64,000 nucleotides of DNA from Saccharomycopsis fibuligera x Saccharomycopsis cf. fibuligera (Eukaryota; Ascomycota; Saccharomycetes; Ascoideales; Saccharomycopsidaceae): the NCBI GenBank assembly GCA_001936135.1, contig CP012816.1, positions 809,501-873,500 of the forward strand, written 5' to 3'. Below, in pieces: positions 26,867-36,514 of this stretch. Both the position numbers and the translations under genes were made by a program. Position 1 is the first letter of the stretch. The number at the start of each line of letters is the position of its first letter. Under the pieces are notes generated by a model. It saw only the letters and a list, made by a program, of their open reading frames with translations. It ran no database searches and was not told where the DNA came from.

Positions 26867-29668
26867 TTATTTTATGCCAAGTTTAGTTTTCTTGACTTTG
26901 GCCATAAGAGGTTCAGAAATACCTTTATTATGATCTGCCCCTAAACCTTCACCTGCTTTCCAACCCAAACGCTCTAACATTCTTCTACCAATATTACTTT
27001 GTCCAATTTCAGGGGCATTTTCACCAACAACTTGACCTTCTTTAATATGTGCTTTGACAACGTTAATACCTTTTTCCTTTTCCACTTTTGCCTTTTCTTT
27101 TTCCAATTTTTTCTTTTCCTTCTTTGATTTCTTTACATTGCCACCATTATTATGAACATCAGTTCTATTGAAAATGGGTCTTTGTTTGCATAGTTTTTCA
27201 ATCATTGAGTAATCGGGTGAAAAAGCGTACGTGTTTTTAGTCTTGCCTGCCTCCGCATGCAACTTTTTTCCCTTACCCATTCTCCGACCGGCTAAATTGA
27301 AATATTTAGCCATTTTAATGACGGTTTTAATTCCATGAGGATCCATTGGTGGGAAAGTGATGCAGTACCGTGATTCGTCATTATACAAGTCTTGCAATTC
27401 GCTTTTAATATCGCGAATATGCATCGTGTAAGGATATTTCTCCATCAATTCAGGCTGTTGTAATCTTGAATCATGACGTAATTTCCGCTTTGCTTTCTTA
27501 TCGCCTCTTATAGTTTCAAACTGTTGCATTAAACGATCTCTTAACTCAGGGTCATCAACATGATCTAAAATGGGTTTTTTGTTTTTGCCTTTACCAGAAT
27601 ACTTTATTGTTTGAGTTTGAGCTTCTGGTGGTAATAATGTAGGTGGTAAGAAACCGTAATCTGCAGCTCCTGTAAGTTGTTGCTGTTGTTGTAAAAGTTT
27701 TAAGTTTAGTGAAGAGTTGGAATCGTGGCTAACTCCATTCCAGTAGCCTTTACTGAGAGACATAAACTGTTCTACCGTGATATCATCTTCGTCTTCAGAA
27801 AGTTCAAAATCGCCACCGGAAAGAGAATCCTCGTAATCATCTTGGCCAATATAATTATCGCCTTCTTCGTTGCTATCATCATCGTAGTCGTAATCATCAT
27901 CAAACTCAAAATCAGAATCGCGATCAATCATATCAGCGTGAGTCTTTCTCAAACTGTCAAGATAATCCTTATTATTTTCGTAGTCTAGGTCACTATCTGA
28001 TTCATTTGGATCGTAATCGTCACCACTGTACTCTTTAACATTCTCATCATTATAATCTGCAACATTAGCAGCATACTCTTTGGCTGCATCATCAAGATCT
28101 TGGTCAATTGTTGTTTGTCTTTGATCAATTTGAGGAATGTCTTTGAATCCTTGTTTTGCTTTGGAAACTTTCGGCATACTAGTGTAAACACCGCCATTAC
28201 GTGAATCTTGCTGCATATAAAGCGACACTTTGCCAATTGTTAAAGTTGAATTGAAATCAGTTGACGCTAATGTAGAGTTTTCGAACTTCATCTGTCTTTC
28301 CTTTTTTAATACTTTTCTTCCTTTGCTTGTATTGTTACTATTATTAGCCATAGTGAGTTGAGGTTCTGCTTGTGCTCTAGCTAGTTCTTCTTTATGAATT
28401 TTTTCAGCAAGAATTGCGGAAACACCCTTCTTGGGCACTGAGATCGATGACTGTGAGTCGCCCGCCAGATCAATGAAAAATAAATTACTGTTGTCGAATG
28501 CTGATTGGTCTATATCTTCTATCATGTCCACATCATCATCATCATCATCATTATTATCATCGTCATCGTTGTCGTCGTCGCTAGATTGGTATGGTTGTAT
28601 TTCCTCAGGGTCAAATTCTTCTTGTTCTTCTTGTTCTAATGCTAACTCTGGTGGTTGCGTAGCTTCGTATTTTGGCTCATCTAAGGAAAATGATTGCGTT
28701 TTCGCTACTAGATTTTTTTCTTCGATGATAGTTTGCTCTTTTAGCATCTCTGTTTTTACTTCTTGAAGTTCAACTATTTCCTGTTTTTTCTTCAGCTGTA
28801 TTTGCTCTTGCAGTTGCTCTTGCAGTTGCTCTTGCAGTTGCTCTTGCAGTTGCTCTTGCAGTTGCTCTTGCAGTTGCACTTCCTGTTGCGCTTCCTGTTG
28901 CGCTTCCTGTTGCACTTCCTGCTGCACTTTCTGCTGTATCTGTTGCTCTGGAATAATATCATGTTTTGAATTGTCTAAACTAGTATCCTTTTCAGCTTTA
29001 TGATTCGCATTTCTAGCTTCCTTCACAGAAACAGAATCAAATACAGATGGTAATTCCTTTTTGTCATCGTCTTTGATGTGAAGAGGTACTGTTAGTGGCG
29101 GAACTTCTATATTGATAGACTCGCTTGATGTTTCATGAGCTGTACCTTTGTCATTCGTATCGTTTTCGATGTCGGCTTCATCAACCTTAGTCAGTTTAAT
29201 CGATTCATCATGATCTTCGGACATAGGCACATTACTATCATCATTTTCACCTTTGTGAATTTCAGCAGCATCCAGTTGAGGTTTTAAGGAATTTTGCTGT
29301 TTCAATTTCAAATTCACAAGCTTTGAAGGATCATAAACTTCGGTGGATTTGACGAATTCTACAGGTCTATTGCGTAATTGCTTGCCAAACAAATCTTTTC
29401 TATTCCTTCTAGTATTTTCCACCTCGCTAGCAAACTGGGTATTACTGCTAGGACGCTGTACGCCAAAATCAGACTGAAGATCCATAAGTTCGGGAAAATC
29501 ATTTTGTGCAAATCCAATCAGGCTTGGGTAAGCTGGTCTATGAAAACTTTTCAGTTTGCCTTTACCTTTACTGTATCCACGATGTTTACCGCCGCCACGG
29601 CTACCGCTTGAGGCGCCACCACCACGACCACCTTTGCGTGCCCCACGCCCGCCGTTTCTTTTAGCCAT
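26867..29668 (-). CDS. SQS1: R3H and G-patch protein Sqs1/Pfa1
   Basis: The true ATG is 29668 (MAKRNGGRGARKGGRGGG), giving 933 aa. The N-terminus is an RGG-like basic region and is followed by an FPELMDLQSDFG segment. The middle is very acidic and Gln-rich, including a (Leu-Gln-Glu-Gln)n run coded by a 12-bp repeat. An R3H domain (about 745-830: CITFPPMDPHGIKTVIKMA, then FNLAGRRMGKGKKLH) precedes a C-terminal G-patch (about 890-933: IGRRMLERLGWKAGEGLG, ending KKTKLGIK). This R3H plus terminal G-patch is typical of Sqs1, an activator of the helicase Prp43 in 20S pre-rRNA processing and spliceosome disassembly. It is divergent from ATG4, as the S. cerevisiae pair YNL224C/YNL223W is. Confidence 0.93.
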   Translation of the reverse strand: MAKRNGGRGARKGGRGGGASSGSRGGGKHRGYSKGKGKLKSFHRPAYPSLIGFAQNDFPELMDLQSDFGVQRPSSNTQFASEVENTRRNRKDLFGKQLRNRPVEFVKSTEVYDPSKLVNLKLKQQNSLKPQLDAAEIHKGENDDSNVPMSEDHDESIKLTKVDEADIENDTNDKGTAHETSSESINIEVPPLTVPLHIKDDDKKELPSVFDSVSVKEARNANHKAEKDTSLDNSKHDIIPEQQIQQKVQQEVQQEAQQEAQQEVQLQEQLQEQLQEQLQEQLQEQLQEQIQLKKKQEIVELQEVKTEMLKEQTIIEEKNLVAKTQSFSLDEPKYEATQPPELALEQEEQEEFDPEEIQPYQSSDDDNDDDDNNDDDDDDVDMIEDIDQSAFDNSNLFFIDLAGDSQSSISVPKKGVSAILAEKIHKEELARAQAEPQLTMANNSNNTSKGRKVLKKERQMKFENSTLASTDFNSTLTIGKVSLYMQQDSRNGGVYTSMPKVSKAKQGFKDIPQIDQRQTTIDQDLDDAAKEYAANVADYNDENVKEYSGDDYDPNESDSDLDYENNKDYLDSLRKTHADMIDRDSDFEFDDDYDYDDDSNEEGDNYIGQDDYEDSLSGGDFELSEDEDDITVEQFMSLSKGYWNGVSHDSNSSLNLKLLQQQQQLTGAADYGFLPPTLLPPEAQTQTIKYSGKGKNKKPILDHVDDPELRDRLMQQFETIRGDKKAKRKLRHDSRLQQPELMEKYPYTMHIRDIKSELQDLYNDESRYCITFPPMDPHGIKTVIKMAKYFNLAGRRMGKGKKLHAEAGKTKNTYAFSPDYSMIEKLCKQRPIFNRTDVHNNGGNVKKSKKEKKKLEKEKAKVEKEKGINVVKAHIKEGQVVGENAPEIGQSNIGRRMLERLGWKAGEGLGADHNKGISEPLMAKVKKTKLGIK
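28801..28880 (-). repeat. 12-bp coding repeat in SQS1
   Basis: Six near-exact copies of TTGCTCTTGCAG (plus strand) encode Leu-Gln-Glu-Gln units on the minus strand, followed by more degenerate copies to about 28945. The unit is a multiple of three, so the copy number can vary without breaking the frame. Confidence 0.92.
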
Positions 29669-30377
29669 ATTATTTCTCGCTGAGAGTTTAATATTTCTTT
29701 GTGGAACGGTCCGACACAATTGATAATAATAATGTCTAGATGAGTTTTTTTTGAAATAGCAGCAGATTTTCGTATTTCCAAAGAAATTTCTTCATGACTG
29801 GGATGAATGATTCCTAATCATTTTCAGCACTGCAGTAAAAGCAAAAAAGAACGAAAAAAGAAAGAGAAAGGTCAGATGCATAGATTATATAAGCGCTGAG
29901 TAGGCACAGGGCATCGCGATGCCATCAGTCATTGGCGGATATACCATTGGCCTTAAGGAAGACATTCAATAGAGTAATAGCAGGAAAAGCAGAAAAAATT
30001 GCTTACATTAATAATGTTGGAGTAGCACCTTGTAGCTAGTTTACACACAGAGAAGAGTGTTCTGTTGCACTCATCAGAGATAGAAACCCACCCGTTGGCT
30101 TTGCCCAGTAGTATGGCACGTGCGTGACAGCATCGCAGGATCACAAGGAGCAGCGAGTGTTTGCCATCGCCAGCTGCGTTCTGTCTACGGGGTACTGAAA
30201 GCTGTCTCTAAAGACGATAAGCGCTAAAGTTTACAAAGTTGATGCTAACAGGCTGTGGATGTCAGTTTATTGGAATCTATTGGTTCTTTTTCAGTTCTCT
30301 TATCTAGTATTTTTCTTTTTTTTGTTGCTCAATTTTTGTTCTGATTGTTTTATGGCCCTTGTTATCTCGATTATGCA
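29669..30377. promoter_or_regulatory. Divergent promoter, SQS1 / ATG4
   Basis: 709 bp between divergent starts. A TATATAAG lies at about 29887-29893. The ATG4 side is T-rich and contains upstream ATGs at 30242, 30259 and 30351; the last two share a frame that stays open past the ATG4 start to 30471. The transcription start relative to these decides whether they matter. Confidence 0.5.
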
Positions 30378-32825
30378 ATGTCATCCAAGGGCGGATTCCA
30401 AAGGGTTATCAGCATGTTCTTGGACAAAGAGCTACAACATGACGATAGAGAGAACCCACTCATTGTACTAGGTCAGACTTATCAGACTGCTCAAATTTTA
30501 AGTTATAATGATAGAAAGGCTAACTCAGATGCTGATATCAATTTAAATTCCTCACAGAAAGACAGCTTGATCATAATTGATCCTGAAACACAAACTTCAA
30601 AAGAGCAAATTAAAAGCCCCTTGAGTGACACAATAGATCAAAAACAGAATCATAGTGACACAATTATGCAAAAGCTATCTTCGAGTCAGAAGAAACCTTC
30701 CTCTGCAGAGCTGGTTTCAGATGAGTCTATTGCTCAGACACCCAACATTAATATAAATGACTTCAAGCAAAAACTCCAACTCAATTTAAACTCATTGTTT
30801 AATATTCGGCAGGACAATACTGGTCTGGAAGTCAATGACCACAAACAGCAGCAACAGCAAAAGCAACAAGAGCTTTCAACTTGGCCACCAGATTTCCTTG
30901 ATGATGTTAAAACAAGAATATGGCTAACTTATAGAGTAGGATTCCCTTCTATACCAAAAAATAAAAACAGCCCTTCTGCCGTAATGGGGGCAATAATGAG
31001 AGGAAATTTTGCTGATATAAATAGTGATGGTTTCAGCACCGATTGCGGATGGGGTTGCATGATTAGAACTAGCCAAAGTTTGCTAGCAAATTGCTTATTA
31101 AATTTACATGTTGGTAGACAATGGAGATTTAATGGAGCAAAAGAAGGCAATGAAGGCAGAAACGATAGTGATATTGATGAGAAACTTATTTCTCCAAACG
31201 CGGCTGTACAGACTGAGAACCTTGAGTTAGTTCACGACAGAATAGTTTCATGGTTTGTCGATGATCCAATATCACCATTTTCTATTCATAATTTTGTTAA
31301 GAAAGGTTTTGTGTTGTGTGGTAAGAGTTCTGGTGAATGGTTTGGACCTTCTGCAGCGTCAAGATCTATCCAAGCATTATGCGAAGAGTTTCCAGAAGCT
31401 AACTTGAACGTTTACATTGGCGATGATAGTGGTGAAATTTATGAAAATGATCTCTTGAAGCTACTCAAATTGAGCAATGATGGTGATTGTGATCAAGTGG
31501 GCCAAGAGTTTTCGCAAAAAAGAGAATACGAAACTGATAAAGCATTTGAAAGGGAAACCCAAAGCCCTTCTGATGAAGGACAGGATATAGATCAAAAGAC
31601 TGTCGTGGAACTGGATCAAGAGGGAGTCCAAGATGATCATTCAGATGATTTAGAAGACAAAGGAGAAGACAAAGAAAAAACAGATTTAAAAAAACATCTA
31701 GAGCAAATTCCATGTAATTTTCAAAAAAAAGTTGATCAAACAAGTCAAGAGAGGAGTAACAAACTGAAACAGGATAATCAACAACACGAAGAACGTCAGA
31801 ATCACACATCCAAACAAAAGCAAGCACCTGTTCTTATTTTATTGGGAATCAGGCTAGGTGTCGACAACGTCAATAATATATATTATCCAGGCTTAAAAAA
31901 CGTTCTTTCGTTAAAACAATCAGTTGGCATTGCAGGAGGGAGACCATCAGCATCTCACTACTTTTTTGGCTATCAAGGTGACTACCTTTTCTTCTTAGAT
32001 CCTCACGTATCACATAGACCCGCTCTAAAGTTGAGCGCAGATTATGATTTATCAAATTCAGTTGTCACTGATCTCTCTAATGAAAATCCAATCAATCAAA
32101 CCGAGCTGGAGTTCAGGAGAGAGAACAGTTTACATTCTGCTACATTGTTGACTAATTCTGATATTAGTTCTGTCCATACTACCGCTTTTAACAAGCTTCA
32201 TCTATCACAAATGGATCCATCAATGCTTATTGGATTTCTTATTAAGAATGAGGCTGATTGGGAAGACTTCAAGCAGTCTGTTTCTGCAAGTGGCTTGAGT
32301 AAAATTGTTCATATAGTTAGTGGTACTAGAAATAATACTTTTAATTCACAAGCAAGAAGAAACAGCTTAAAATTTTTGGCGGAAGGTCCATTAGTACTTG
32401 TGGAGTCGGATTCCGGGGTTGGTGATGAATTTGTTGATTTGGGGGCCGAGTTCGAGGCATTCTCATCAACGGATATTGCGGCACCATCTACTAGTTACAG
32501 TAAACCAGAGGAGCCGAAAAATGTACAACATGAGAATCCAAAAGAAAAACCAGGTGAGAATGAAGTGGATAAAGATGGTTTTTATCATGCTTCCATAGAT
32601 AATAGTTCAGAAGAAAGTTTCAATGAAGGAAAGAACGCGTCCAGTGAAGAGCCGGAATTAGTGGCTTTAGTCTCTAATACAGATCATAGCATCAATCAAA
32701 CATGGGAGAATGTTACAACGAGCGAATGCAAAAATGAGAATAATTTAGAGATCAATAATTCTTATGAAGATTTAAATGGCGTTTATTCTGTAAATGCCAA
32801 GGGAGATAGCAAAAGTGCTGCTTAA
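30378..32825 (+). CDS. ATG4: Autophagy cysteine protease Atg4
   Basis: 815 aa from ATG 30378 (MSSKGGFQRVISMF). Atg4 cleaves the C-terminus of Atg8 to expose glycine and later releases it from phosphatidylethanolamine. The catalytic Cys227 is in STDCGWGCMIRTSQSLL. The substrate-site IHNFVKKG and GEWFGPSAASRSIQAL follow, then ILLGIRLGVDNVN, SVGIAGGRPSASHYFFGYQG and the Asp541/His543 pair in FLDPHVSHRP; SQMDPSMLIGFLIKNEADW is also conserved. The protein is far longer than usual (about 400-510 aa): it has a 170-residue N-terminal extension, an acidic Gln/Lys/Asp-rich insert of about 110 residues between FPEANLNVYIGDDSGEIYEN and the LILLGIRLG strand, and a 150-residue acidic tail. The catalytic core is complete. 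Overlapping upstream ATGs may reduce its translation. Confidence 0.95.
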   Translation: MSSKGGFQRVISMFLDKELQHDDRENPLIVLGQTYQTAQILSYNDRKANSDADINLNSSQKDSLIIIDPETQTSKEQIKSPLSDTIDQKQNHSDTIMQKLSSSQKKPSSAELVSDESIAQTPNININDFKQKLQLNLNSLFNIRQDNTGLEVNDHKQQQQQKQQELSTWPPDFLDDVKTRIWLTYRVGFPSIPKNKNSPSAVMGAIMRGNFADINSDGFSTDCGWGCMIRTSQSLLANCLLNLHVGRQWRFNGAKEGNEGRNDSDIDEKLISPNAAVQTENLELVHDRIVSWFVDDPISPFSIHNFVKKGFVLCGKSSGEWFGPSAASRSIQALCEEFPEANLNVYIGDDSGEIYENDLLKLLKLSNDGDCDQVGQEFSQKREYETDKAFERETQSPSDEGQDIDQKTVVELDQEGVQDDHSDDLEDKGEDKEKTDLKKHLEQIPCNFQKKVDQTSQERSNKLKQDNQQHEERQNHTSKQKQAPVLILLGIRLGVDNVNNIYYPGLKNVLSLKQSVGIAGGRPSASHYFFGYQGDYLFFLDPHVSHRPALKLSADYDLSNSVVTDLSNENPINQTELEFRRENSLHSATLLTNSDISSVHTTAFNKLHLSQMDPSMLIGFLIKNEADWEDFKQSVSASGLSKIVHIVSGTRNNTFNSQARRNSLKFLAEGPLVLVESDSGVGDEFVDLGAEFEAFSSTDIAAPSTSYSKPEEPKNVQHENPKEKPGENEVDKDGFYHASIDNSSEESFNEGKNASSEEPELVALVSNTDHSINQTWENVTTSECKNENNLEINNSYEDLNGVYSVNAKGDSKSAA

Positions 32826-33754
32826 CTTGATAGTAGATTACAGGAATATAATTGTGATGATAATGGTTACGGTAATGAAATTACAAATTTATGAGAAGGA
32901 TAAGGATAAGGATAAGGATGAATGATGTATGAAGTAACCTATAGGTTTTTGCAGGCAAAAAAAAAATTTCATTGCGCCTTGTTCTGATAAAAGTTAGATC
33001 TGAATGTATTCTAATACTTACTCATCGTCAGAGTAATTTTTTTTGTAGATGCCATGTATTGGTGGCATTCAGAGGTTTCGTATCGCTATAAAGTCGTGGA
33101 GTATGATCCATGCTTTATAGTGCATAATAATACACTGTTTGTGCATCACTCGTAGTTTACTATCCGCCCCGCAGTGCCATGTGTTAACTTTCCACGTAAA
33201 AACCTCTGTCAGAATCAAGAAGGGATCGCCGCTGATTGTGATAGTCGCTATCCATAGGGCAGTACTGCTTCAACTTCGTTTCGCGGATTTGGCACCAAAC
33301 AATAGCAAACAATAGCAACATAGCCGCTGCTTTTTTCCTCTTCTACGTAACAGCTGTTGATTTCGTTACTCAAACTTTTTTTGCCAGAGTATTCTTGACA
33401 AATATAACCGATTTTTGAGGATTACAGTGTGTCATTACTACTCCTTTGAGCTGCACGATTTTTGATTTTTTTCTTACACCTTTTATTTTATTTTTTCCTC
33501 TTTCATATTTGTGAACTACGCAAAAGAATCTTCCCATCTCATCGTCATCCAAACGCCTTTTTCATTTTTTATTTTTATTTTTGTATTTTTTGAGGCTTGC
33601 GGGTTGGAATAACTTTATACAAAATCTATACGATACACCAAAATATATTACAAGAAACATTCACAAGTTCATTCATTAGCTTGATTGGATTCTAATTAAA
33701 TCAATTGATACTTACTTCGGACCAATTTAACCAAATCAAGTCGAATCAACTAAC
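32826..33754. other. Intergenic ATG4 to GYP5
   Basis: 929 bp between two plus-strand genes. A GGATAA tandem (about 32896-32921) follows the ATG4 stop. The GYP5-proximal 300 bp is T-rich with A/T runs, a usual TATA-less yeast promoter. I see no gene or RNA element. Confidence 0.4.
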
Positions 33755-36094
33755 ATGACCAAGAATGATATCAGTGACGATGTTGATAATGCAACATTAG
33801 TTAATAAAGGCAAAACTCCAATTTTGTCAAAAAGTGACGAAAAGGGAAATCTAAGTAATGAAGAAGACGATGACGAAGAAGATTCAGATGACGAAGATTT
33901 GTTAAATCGTGTCAACGCCAAGCTTAATACATTGAAGTCAGATATCAAGGCAGGCCTGGATGATGACGATGTCTCTGATGATGAAAAATTTATTGATAGT
34001 GAGAAAACTCCAATGACGAAAGAGTCGTACATTGGTGATGGTATAGATAACAAGAATAATAACAATAATGAAACGCCACAACAAGAGCAACAGAAACAAC
34101 AGCATCAACAATCGCAGACAGATTTTTCAATAAGTCAAGAGAAAGAAATCAGAAATGACACATATGATGATGATATGCAAGAAATCAATCTTGACGAAAA
34201 ACAAACCGTGAGATCAACTGAATCGACGGACAATTTACCACTCGATACGCCTGGAACATCATCGTTTTCATTGAATTCCAAAAAAATCAAAGAACCAAGT
34301 AGTGAAACTTCCAGTATTGCTCCTAATAAGCCAGTAAGCGCTATTAGTAGTTGGTTCAATAGAAGAAAATCAGTCACTTCTGTCAGCTCTCGCCAATCGA
34401 AAAATAGCTTTGCATTTCAGACTGATCAAGGCGATATCATCAGTTTTAAGTTGCTAATCACTAGAGCAGATAAAAATCTTGAAGATTTGAAGTCATTGTC
34501 AAATACAAAAGAACAAGAACAAATAAAGTCAGGAGCAGATACTTTGAAAAAATTGTTCAGTGAGTTCAAAACTAACGTGGAAAGCCATGGAGACCAAGAT
34601 GCCAAAGGTAACGATTACATCGATTGGGATTTCTGGACCGCTGCTGTCAATGATTACCATAGTGTTGTTAAGAATGATCCTATCAGGTTGTATGCTGAGC
34701 TTACAAATGGTATTCCCGCAAAATTGAGAGGATTAGTTTGGCAGTTGATTTTGAGTTCAAAATCGTTTGGTCTTGAGGAATTTTACACCACTATGGTTCT
34801 GGAAAACAGTAATCATGAAAAACAAATCAAAAAAGATTTGTCAAGAACTAGATTTGTGTCAGAAGCAAGTATGCTAGATAAGGGTGATGGATTATATAAC
34901 ATTATAAAAGCATATTCCTTGTATGATACTGAAGTTGGGTACACTCAGGGTATGGCATTTATTACAGTGCCATTATTGATGAATATGAATGAAAGTGAAG
35001 CATTTTGTGCTTTGGTAAAATTGATGAAAAACTACAACTTGCGTGAATTTTACTTGCCTGATATGCCTGGCTTACATTTGATTTTGTATCAATTTGAAAG
35101 ACTTTTGGAAGACTTGTGTCCAAAATTACATACGCATTTAGTGAGACAAGGTGTCAAGTCGTCAATGTATGCTTCACAATGGTTTTTGACAATGTTTGCT
35201 TATAAGTTCCCGTTAGAAATTGTTATCAGAATTTTTGACATTATTGTTGCTGAGGGCGTTGAAGCAAGCTTGAAGTTTGCTGTGGCTCTTATGCAGAAAA
35301 ATGAAGAAAAGCTTTTGACTTTCAATTTTGACCAATTATTGGATTATTTGAAAGATCGTTTATTTGATTACTATTTGGTTGATGATAAAGATAATAAAAG
35401 TCTTAGTGAAGAAACAACTAGCTTGAATCCATTTGCATTCATGACAAGTGGCGGTGTTTCTAATAAAGTTGCAGCTACAGACTCTTATAGAGTGGATGAA
35501 TTAGTACAAGATGCCATGAAGATCAAAATTTTGCCATTAACTTTGAAAAAATATGAAAGTGAATACCAAGAGATTCATAGACTTGAAAAGGAGAGAGAAG
35601 AAGAAGTTGAATCTCTAAGAACAAAGAATGCGCAACTTACTAGGGAGATACGGAAATTGGAACAATCCTACGCTGTTTTAAATAAAGAGCATGTCGAAGT
35701 TGCTAATGAAATGATTCAAGGAAAAGTGAATTTGGCCAACTTGGAAGACGAAAATTCGGATTTAAAGCAAGAAATCTCTCATTTGGAAGAAAAAATCAGG
35801 CTTTTAGAAATTGAGCAACGGGAAAAACTTGAAGAAATTGAGGCCAAAGGTGATAGTATGAAAGAAATACCACTTGATAAGGTCAAAAATAACGATGTTA
35901 ATATCGAAGAAGAAATCAGAAGAACCATGGAGAGAAACTTGGAAGTGATGGAAGCAAACAGATTCTTGGAAGAACAATTGAACACCCTTGAGAATCAATT
36001 TAAAGATAGCAGAAAAGAATTGGATGCAGTTAAAAAGGAACACGAAGATTTGAGAAAGAAATGGAATGTGGCCAAGAGTTTTTTCTCTGACTGA
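33755..36094 (+). CDS. GYP5: TBC-domain Rab GTPase-activating protein Gyp5/Gyl1
   Basis: 779 aa from ATG 33755. The first 310 residues are acidic and disordered with a GIxSWFNRRKS-like basic patch. The TBC domain starts at ELTNGIPAKLRGLVWQLIL (about 312) and has both catalytic fingers: Arg364 in IKKDLSRTRF (IxxDxxR) and Gln398 in GYTQGM (YxQ), followed by LREFYLPDMPGL and SQWFLTMFAYKFPLE. The last 180 residues form a long coiled coil. This order (acidic N-terminus, TBC, coiled coil) is that of S. cerevisiae Gyp5 and Gyl1, GAPs for Ypt1/Sec4 at the Golgi and at sites of polarised secretion. Both catalytic fingers being present favours an active Gyp5 role rather than Gyl1, which lacks strong activity. 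Confidence 0.92.
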   Translation: MTKNDISDDVDNATLVNKGKTPILSKSDEKGNLSNEEDDDEEDSDDEDLLNRVNAKLNTLKSDIKAGLDDDDVSDDEKFIDSEKTPMTKESYIGDGIDNKNNNNNETPQQEQQKQQHQQSQTDFSISQEKEIRNDTYDDDMQEINLDEKQTVRSTESTDNLPLDTPGTSSFSLNSKKIKEPSSETSSIAPNKPVSAISSWFNRRKSVTSVSSRQSKNSFAFQTDQGDIISFKLLITRADKNLEDLKSLSNTKEQEQIKSGADTLKKLFSEFKTNVESHGDQDAKGNDYIDWDFWTAAVNDYHSVVKNDPIRLYAELTNGIPAKLRGLVWQLILSSKSFGLEEFYTTMVLENSNHEKQIKKDLSRTRFVSEASMLDKGDGLYNIIKAYSLYDTEVGYTQGMAFITVPLLMNMNESEAFCALVKLMKNYNLREFYLPDMPGLHLILYQFERLLEDLCPKLHTHLVRQGVKSSMYASQWFLTMFAYKFPLEIVIRIFDIIVAEGVEASLKFAVALMQKNEEKLLTFNFDQLLDYLKDRLFDYYLVDDKDNKSLSEETTSLNPFAFMTSGGVSNKVAATDSYRVDELVQDAMKIKILPLTLKKYESEYQEIHRLEKEREEEVESLRTKNAQLTREIRKLEQSYAVLNKEHVEVANEMIQGKVNLANLEDENSDLKQEISHLEEKIRLLEIEQREKLEEIEAKGDSMKEIPLDKVKNNDVNIEEEIRRTMERNLEVMEANRFLEEQLNTLENQFKDSRKELDAVKKEHEDLRKKWNVAKSFFSD

Positions 36095-36514
36095 AGCTTA
36101 ATGTTCACAAAATGTTTCCAATAGATTCATCAGCATAGAAGATTTAGTTTTGCTCTTTTTCTTCTCATTTTTGTTCCTGTTCATTTTTGTTGATTTTTTT
36201 TTATGCATGTAGTTCTAGTTCTAGCTGTTGATTTTATAATTTGAATTTTCTATTTTATGTTGTATGTCAAGTTTTGTAAGATTCGAGTTTTTTTGTGAAT
36301 TTTCATTTATCATCAAAAGATCCGAGTGTCGCGTATACATATACCAATAACACGGTTCTTTTTTCACCCGAAAAATTAATGCAAAAAACAAGCAGAAAAC
36401 TGTAACAATATATTTCGAAATTTGAAAAGATAGAACCACTATTCAATCTTTACAGCTGATCTTCAGTTTCAGCATCCTCTCTTGACATGTTGTATATTGA
36501 AAGTTGAAGAGTTC
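36095..36514. other. Intergenic GYP5 to USB1
   Basis: 420 bp, very T-rich at first (GYP5 3' end) then A-rich before the USB1 start. No TATA consensus, RNA gene or further frame stands out. Confidence 0.4.

Noticed and set aside
28801-28945. Regular 12-bp spacing as a CRISPR-like array
   Set aside because: It is a head-to-tail coding repeat without spacers inside SQS1, in a eukaryote.
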